Origin: Lineus longissimus
Taxonomy: Eukaryota > Nemertea > Pilidiophora > Heteronemertea > Lineidae
Assembly (NCBI RefSeq): GCF_910592395.1
Contig: NC_088316.1
Span: 18,726,001-18,786,000 of the forward strand
Direction of reading: 5' to 3'
DNA length: 60,000 nucleotides
Position numbers and translations under genes: made by a program. The notes under the pieces are model-generated. The model was given only the letters and a program-made list of their open reading frames with translations. It did no database searches and was not told the origin of the DNA. Positions 40,201 to 49,200 of this stretch are shown piece after piece (positions within the stretch are counted from its first letter, which is position 1; each line of letters opens with the position of its first letter).

Positions 40201-43200
40201 GTATACAGTATCTTCTTATACTAGATGAAACTGGCCCAGATCACACGAAGCTTCCGTCGATCACGTTTATGATCAGGATTTGTGACAGCAGGGCGGATGG
40301 TACTGAAATTATGAGGTATGAGAGCCTCATTACCATCAATATAAATTCCTTGCTCTTCCATCTGGGTTTTTTAAAGTGTCGAGGTCGACGACATACATCT
40401 ATAATAAGAGAACAAACTGTCGTTTTGGTTGTCTGCTGGCATGGCTTTTGGCTGGCAAATGGTATCACATTGATCATTCACCTTCACATCGGGACGGACT
40501 AATAAGGTACTTCAAGCCGGTTATTGCATTGTCTTTTCAGGATTATAATATAGACATGTACTTCGACCAGGAATGGGTCGACCACCGCCTTGCTCACAAC
40601 TGGACCACTCAGAGGATAACCATGGACAAGGAACGGGCTCAGACCCTCTGGCATCCAGACACATATTTTCTCAATGCCAAACACGGTCACGGCCACGACC
40701 TCGGTGCTAATGAATGTGCTTTCCTTTCGCCTGATGGTACAGTCAGGTATAGCCAAAGGTGGGTACCGTTTGAACCAATTGTATGACCTTTTGTATCGAG
40801 GTATAGCGGTTGCATAACAATATCAGCGGAATGTACAAAAGCTCATATGACATAGTGTATGCGCAACACAAACACAGGCATTTGGATAATGCTGTATTTC
40901 CTTGATCCAGATGGCTCATACAGCTTCATCCCTTAAAAGATTAAAACAGGCCTTGCAGCCGCATGTGCTATGCTTTCCTGTGAAATAAATCGGAACCTTT
41001 CGTAACAATAACAATTCTATCGACTCATAACTACATAATTCTACTGTCACATTTAATCAATCCGTCATTTTCCTCGAGATGAGTCCCGGCCACAAGGCCA
41101 AACTCGCCTTTCATCATAAGTTCTATAAGACAAGAGAGCAAGAATAATGAAAATCTTTATTATCTGCGAACAGATCAGATCGTAGCTAAATCGCGCTTCC
41201 CCTCTCGCTCCAGGCTGTTTAAGATACTATCCCAGAGGTCATTTTGTTCTTGGATTCATCACCGTCGTATTGGTTTTTACATTAGTCCTTTCTTTTTAAG
41301 GCGTCAGTCATCACGGCATCGACTTTGATTTATTTCGTTTGGCGAGGTTCATCATTCCGTCTTCTCGCTTTGTGTTAAACATTCAACGCGAAGCAGATTC
41401 GTCATTTCTTAATAATGTACTGCTAAAATCGAGAAGTCCGCTGGGCGTATTACTCGCCAAAATATCATAATATTTTATATCAAGGGATTTCAAGAATGGG
41501 CGTATTTCTGACAGAGAAAGCTAGCAAACTTGTTGATACATACTATCCGCGCTTAGCTGAAATTGCCAGGTTGTTTTTAGACATTCGTGTCCATTTCAGG
41601 GTATCCCTGGTTGTGTCGTGCTCCATGAATCTCCATTACTTTCCTATGGATGAACAAGACTGTAGTTTGATCATAGGAAGCTGTAAGTATGTCCAATGAA
41701 GCTTCGTGAGTATCAGTATAAGAATGAATTTCGCAGCTATAGGTGCTTGTACGGTAAGACGAAATCTCGCTTTCAACATGAAAAAAGCTGCAAAGTGCCA
41801 GAGACAACGTCATCCACGCACGGAGGCTGTCGGCCAAATCTTATTATTATTGATTTAGCACGGGGTTAATCCAATAACGATTTGCCCCCACTGTTTATCC
41901 TGCCCGAGGTCACACCTGACTCAAAAGACGCCAATTATCGATGATTTGATTGGTTTTATTGATATCAAGCACCAAATTTAGAGCCAGGACTTGCGCAACA
42001 AGAGGGCAGAATGGCATGCAGCGAGACTAATTGAAATTGCAAGCTCCACAGAGAAGTCACGGAGAGTCTTACGAAGGTGCTTTAGATCGCTGACTGGCGA
42101 GAGTGGAAGCATACCGAGTAAGGCCGAAGCTGAGCACTCGGGAATGTTCGTGATGTGCCTTTGGATCACCTAATAATGTACTCCAGTACACAACTGGAAG
42201 CGAGGCCATTCCCTGCAGGCACCGTATGGTACACTTCGAATGAAAGCTTCCAGAGATGTGATCTGAAATCAGTAAATATGATGTCCGGACGACAACGTCG
42301 GAACAAGACTCAATCACTGACCTCTTGACTGTATACCCAAGGGAAAATGAAACACCTTTGGTGGTTTCCCAGAAAAGCCTTTAGGTGTTACACGCCAGTG
42401 ACTGAATGAACGTGATATAGCTGTCTGAATTACTTTCAAAGGTCATAACCAAACTATTTGAGGAGCCTGATTCTTTCCGTAGTCCATTCAGTCGCATCAG
42501 AAGTCCCATTGATTATCCGCTGAATCAATCAAGTACGTATCCATGCGTGCACCATCAGATTTACTAGAACTTAAAATGATGCATCATTCTACAAAATGAC
42601 AACTGGGAGTACATCTTGGCTTCAAACCTCCTCACGCAAAATCAGCAGAGGTTGATTATTTCGCTGCGTCATCTTTCATTGTCATCAAAATTCCGCTGTG
42701 GTGCCGGAGATAATCTCAGCAAGTCGCAATGTTATCTTGGCATGTCCTCTCTCCCTCCGTAAACGACATGAAGCCGACTAGAACGCCTCGAGGGCTAATC
42801 AATCCATTGTCGGCGCGGGTAATCGTTGTTGAGAGTATTTGTCAATATCGCCTCCTCCCATGAGGTTGCTGTGTCAGCCTCTCGAAGGCTACGGCAGAGG
42901 ATTTACGCGTCGAACCTTGACTGGAGAAAGTGATGATGCGGTGTGGAGGGGGAACAGGAATCGTTGATGCACCGTGGTGTGAAGCTGCGAAGTTGTTTGG
43001 GCTTGTTTTGTTCTTCCGCGGTAATTCCGGATGTGTTTCGATCTGTTTCGATCCAAGTTTCCTGCAATTTTGTCGCGAATACTACCATCAATATCGATAG
43101 GTGTTGCACTGATTCTGTCCGTTTCCGGTCCCCCTACTCGGTCACCAAACGTACGATCCTCAGCAACAGATAAGAGAGGGTGGGATTGTTTTTCAGGATA

Positions 43201-46200
43201 ATATATTGATGATTAGGACAGTTGTAGACACATTTTCCCATGGGTTATCGATCTCTTCTAAATGAACGGTGGTTGGGGACAGTGAAAGGCAGTGCGAAGC
43301 GCGATGGCAAAGTGGAGGGCGTCCCACTTGTGATCGGAAGGTCGTGGGTTCGAGGCTCGTTCAATGTCGCTTGGTACTTTCAACTGGACTGATGTCACCG
43401 CGGTTTGGGCGGTCCGACTCGAGGCAAAGCCGGCTTTGAATTCTCTCCATGTGCCATTGGGCAGGCCCTGATGCATGTTGCAATGCGCAATCATGTGTAC
43501 AACAACATTTTTCGTACCTCTTCTATTTCCAGATGGTCACCCTGCGAAGGAGATAAGTTATGGCTTTATAGCAAACGACTCCACCACGTTTGAAGAAAGC
43601 CTCATACTGCCAGATTTTGTCCTCGACACAGGACATGTTATTCAAAACCACCATTTCTGGGAGTTCCCTATCGGTAAGCAAAGATAGTTTTACAGTAAGG
43701 CCTGTAAGCTTAGTGTTTTGGGGAACAAACATAAAAAAAACTCGCTAGGAGTCTTATTTCCCTGAACAAGCTCGAGGGGATGCATTTTCAAAGTCACAAT
43801 AACTTTGTTCAGAGTGTTCACGTATGTGGTAATGATGAATCAATCAATTAAATACGGTATTAGTGATTCTGGGGCGAGATACGTAAGATCCATGGTGTAT
43901 GCGGATAATCGCTATTTTGAAAGGTAAAAACTGGAACGATTTTAGTGTCTTTTGCCCAGTGCCTCTGGTTGATTGATGAGCACTATCCTGTAAACACACG
44001 CCTTATCGTAAACATTACAGTATTCCCATGCTGAAAGCTTTTCGTAATTCATGAAACAAAGTAGGTTTTGCCAGTCCCTAAGGTTTTGGGTAGTCCTCGC
44101 GCGCCATCCTTTCCCATCGGCAAATCTTTCGCTTTTACCATTCGACCAGTGGGATAGCTGTGATGCAGGGATGGGTGGATGAGATAAAGGTATCTACCAA
44201 GTCGCATATTTCCGGCAGCATTTGCGGTCTGACAGGCATGAAATGATCACCGATTCGGCCTGTAACGGTCAGACGAGCTCTTGTAACATTGAAAAGCATG
44301 AACTGATGAGCCACTTAAAGTTGTTTTGCCTGATAATCCCGGTGATTAATCATTAACTCCAATTAAACAAACGGTGCGTGAAAATATGACAGCGAAATTG
44401 ATGTCGGGCAATATATGAAGCTGTGTGCGAAAGATAAGATTGCATAGTTGCAATAAAGCAGGTGCTTAAAAGTATTCTGATGGGACTGGGTTGCAAACAT
44501 TATTTATACATAATAAATGTGTTATGCACTTTTATCAAATCTCCTGTGATGATGGTCGGATACCCCATCCACAGAGGCACTGTTCGCAGTTTGATTATCA
44601 GTGGATGTTGGATTTTACGATTGATAGTTAACTTTACCAACCTCAATCAAAATGTTTGGCTTGTACCTGAAGTTATTCATACACGTATCTCGTTTGAAAT
44701 TCTTTGTCTACTTAAACGAAGTGGACAAAGATGCTGACAACCTCATGAAATCATAGGCAGCATGAATTTCATATCGTTGAAATTTTGTTCAAACTGTTGC
44801 CCAGACATCCACCCTGGCTATCAGTTCAAACTTTTCCTCTTGCCAAACGATCATTATCATAAAGTGCGCAGATGATATATTAACTTATGTTTGCGCTCTT
44901 CGTAGATTATTTTGGAGTTGAGCCATCTGACTCAGTATGCAGTCCACATTCTCCCCTGACAGTCCAATTACTTAGCTCTGTGTCGATGAACACCTGAATT
45001 ATGTCCTCGGTATAATAACTGTACCGTCAGGTATGAAAGATTTACACACGGACGTGATGTGTCTGTTGGTAATGGTTGATTAGTAATTCAGATATCCAAT
45101 GTCGATATCTGCCTTTTTTCCGGTGGGGTGAAGTTATAAACTTATCATTGGGGTCGTCAGGTCTCGGCAGTATATAATACTGATGACATTAAAGGAGGCA
45201 ATATCAAATCTTACCGCGATACTTACAATAAACAGAAGGTAGAATAATGCCTTTAGTGGTTCAGCAGCACTCAACAACTTAAGTGAGGGCCCGTTTGACC
45301 TCAGTAGTCTGGCGATCCACAATAATATTATATTCGATCATAAACATGAAACGCTGTCATGCATTTTGATTGGCTCTTGCCAGCGACAGTCCCTCTCCAC
45401 CCAATCTGACCCAAGTCTGCTCAACCTGTCCCCGCTCTAGCTACATCTATCGAAAACAAACAAGTGTGACACGGGGTCTCCGTTAACTAGTGACCACTCG
45501 TTAGGGTGGCACTCTCTCATTAGGCAAATCTAAGTCATACAATTGTCAGACGATTGTTAACCAATCATTAGTTAGAAATCATATTATCCAAATGACGCAG
45601 AACCGCTGTCTGAATAAAGCTGAGTGATTCGAGAGCAAGCACAGTATTCCTCGGCGGCACATTTCCGGTTGAAATGTAAATCAGTGTTCGTCAAACAAGG
45701 TCTATATTGTTGTGTCTGCCAATCGTCGATAACTATTGATGGGCAACTGGTCAAGTAATTGGGTTACCCAGAATCACTCCGCCTGACGCTCGAGTGAGTG
45801 CATGTTCAATGCCCAATCTTCTTGCTCGAAGTTACCGCTGGCGGCAAGATGTAACAAAGTGACCTTAGCCCCTAATGATGCCGCTTACTGGCCTGACAAG
45901 GACAAGATGGTTTGCCATGATGACAACGCTGGAAGATAAGGCCATACGATGATGATGATGTTCTGTTCTCATATTTTTGAAAGCCATACCTCCGTAAGCC
46001 TATCAGTGTTCAAAACAGGATGGCCGGCACCAATGCACTGTCGCGATGATGTATATATCACTCGACGATTGTTCAGAATACCAACTGCAACTCATTCAAT
46101 GAGAGCCGAATATCCCTTGCCTTAGGACTTTTTAAAACTGATTCGAGTCCCACTCACAGAATATTGAATTCGACATGCTTGTCAAAAAGATATGGGTCCT

Positions 46201-49200
46201 CGAGGTATGTATCTAATCAATTTAACTGCGGGATGGCGCAAATTGTCAAAAGAAGGGTTTGTCATGAACATGGTTATCAGGAACGTATTATGCATGGCAG
46301 TGTTTGACTCAATTGAAGAAAAATCGCTGAGGATTGGCGGACGCAACCAGTATATGATATGCTCTTTGTAACATCTTCATGGAAGAATCCCGGCAAACTG
46401 ATAACAAGCCCATGAAATCGACGGAATCAAAGTAAAACGTATGTTCACTTGCATGCAGGAAACGACATACGCATTGAACGGAGCCTACTGACCGGCCGGA
46501 TTACGTTAAAGCGCTCATATATTAAAATGATGATGTCATTTGAAAACCTTTTATGTGACCAAACTTTAAATTCGTTACCCTGCTGGATGACCTTTTATTA
46601 GTGTGTTATGTCAAATCGATCATTGCGACCATCGGATGGCCATTTACCATCACCTTCTCCTGTGATTATGCCGGTTAAAGCTATACGCGGCGTCAGATTG
46701 ACTGTTAGTTCGTTGATCAGCATCAGATAAGCCAGCATGCTGTGTTACTTAAATTGCGCTGTCTCAAACACACGTGATCCATTAAGTTCAACGACTTCGT
46801 GATAAACTTACCGATAATTTTGGTTATTCACGTTAGACTACCTGGGGTTAGTGCGTGATGTGTCTGTCTGAGGACCTTTATGCTCTGATGAGCGATATGG
46901 TTGATGCAGGAACTCTCAGTACATTTTCCTTGAATCTCTATCTGTTTTATCCTTCGGTAATACAGATAATTAGTCTTTCCCCATCTTTCCCTTTCATGAC
47001 CACCGTAATGAAAAGATCGTACATCAATCTAAAATTACTATCAGGCAACGAAAATAAAAATATTATTGGAATAACCGAGGCACAAAGGCGTGCAGATACC
47101 TCAAATACCAAATCAACAAATTGAAAAACCACTCAAAAGCTTTGTAAACGGCATAAGATGATAGGTCTTTCGGAGAGGCAATAAATATTGGTGAAAAATT
47201 TAACCATGCAGCTATTTCCTTGATGCATTCCTTACTGATCACTTTTACGGTCGTCTACTGAAGGTAGGAACTGCGGCTCGAGCTAAACTGAATAGAAGCG
47301 TTCAAAACATTTGATCAACTCGCTTCAAGTATCTTGGTCAGACATCTTCAAATATTTTGCATGTATTTTCTAGCGCTTTAAGTTGAAAACGAGTCGTTGT
47401 ATGAAATACGTCCATGCAAATCAAGGCTAATCTTTGTAACCCCAATTTGTTTCACTATTCCACTGAGAGGTAAATGGTTTGCGGTCAGAAGGTTTTTTTT
47501 CTCGTCCTACGTCCCCCCTTACAACACTGTAATCATGGAAATGAACAGCCTCTAACTATATCGGTTGAGTTATTTGTGAAGCTTACGGGCATGTATGATC
47601 ATGTCCATCAGCCAATCTGCAAAATGGCATTCACAACAATGCGAACTGACTAGAAAAAAACTCCTCATGGAATGCTGACAGGAAATGCGCAAATTGAAGA
47701 GTCCGACCTGCTCCGATGTACCGTAATCTTATAACCAAGCATGTTTCTCCGCAACACTGCCTCTTCCGGCACTAAGTAGATCAATAGCGACCAATTATGG
47801 GTTCAATATCGCGATCTATCGAAGATCAATCGAGTGTCATCTCAGAGATAGCGCGGCCACATTCCATATCGATGGGAGATAATCACATTCAAAATGATTT
47901 GTTGCTATTTTTCGTGGTGCTGTCATTTTCTGGCATTCCAGGGCTGGCATTGTGCCCTTACCTCCGGCATTTGCTTCCAACTCGGTCCATCTTTGGATTT
48001 CTCAGAAAGCTATGACTTGCGTCTACAAGGGTATTCCACCAATGTACCAGAGTGTAAACAGACGGTAGTCATGTTCTTCTCAAATAATATGATAATAAAA
48101 ATACTTTACTTCGATGAGGAATGTTTTCATCGAAAAGTGCAATTTTAATTACCCAGCGCTCGCCCTCTGCATTGTGTGACATTTGGGATTCAAACCAAGT
48201 CCAAAGAGTTAACCTTTTTTTCTCTAACAAACTCTCTTCATCTGTTTCAGGTACGTTTAGCTGTCTGGAGTTCGTGTTCCACCTGAAGCGAGATTTCGGT
48301 TATTACCTAATCCAGACGTATATCCCAAGTGTCCTTGTCGTAGTCTTATCATGGCTGAACTTTTGGCTTGACGTTCACGCAACGCCCGCCAGAATCTCTG
48401 TTGGTTGTTTAACTGTCCTCACCATGGCAACACAAGCTTCCGGTATCAACAATCAACTTCCGAGGGTGTCTTATATCAAGGCCATTGATGTGTGGATGTC
48501 AACGTGTATGGTGTTTGTTTTTGGAGGACTTTTAGAGTTCGCCGTGGCGAACGTTATAACAAGGAGGGAAGCGAAGCAGCGAGAAAAAGCACTGGTATGT
48601 ATCATAATGAAGTGAAATTCGGAGAATTTGAGTTAATGATGTGAAACTCCGTAAAGTTGAGACGTTCTCGAATACGTTCAGTAATTGAGAATTGATCACG
48701 ATACCCGCATGAAGATTCTAAGCTTGGTGAAAAAGTCAGTGAAGTTATGAAATGTTGTGAAAGATCTTGCAGTGATTAATCTGGTACAGTCTGGATGGTC
48801 AGGGTGTATCTGGGTTCAGAGTATCTTTACAGCATTGTCATTCTGTGACACATTCCGGCATGCGTCTCTGGTTCGCCAAACGTAAAATGCAAATTTTCCC
48901 CACAGAAGACAAAGCTAAGATAAGGGGGACCTGTATGGAAAAGGGAACAATTCTCAAAATAGACTAGTATGAAAGGGCGAATAATTGATTATTTGCTAGT
49001 CAAACGGTGGTCAGTTAGCACAATATCACACAGGAGCACTGACGGGTACCACATCAAAACAAGCGTCAACTGTTCTAAGGTACAGTGTTTCGTTTCAGTC
49101 GTTTCAATAGTTTTATCTTGATTGGCCCACTATTTCATGACTTTACAGAAGTGTAGAGAAAAGGAGAAGTCTGAGTACTTCTACGTTAAGGTAACAACAT

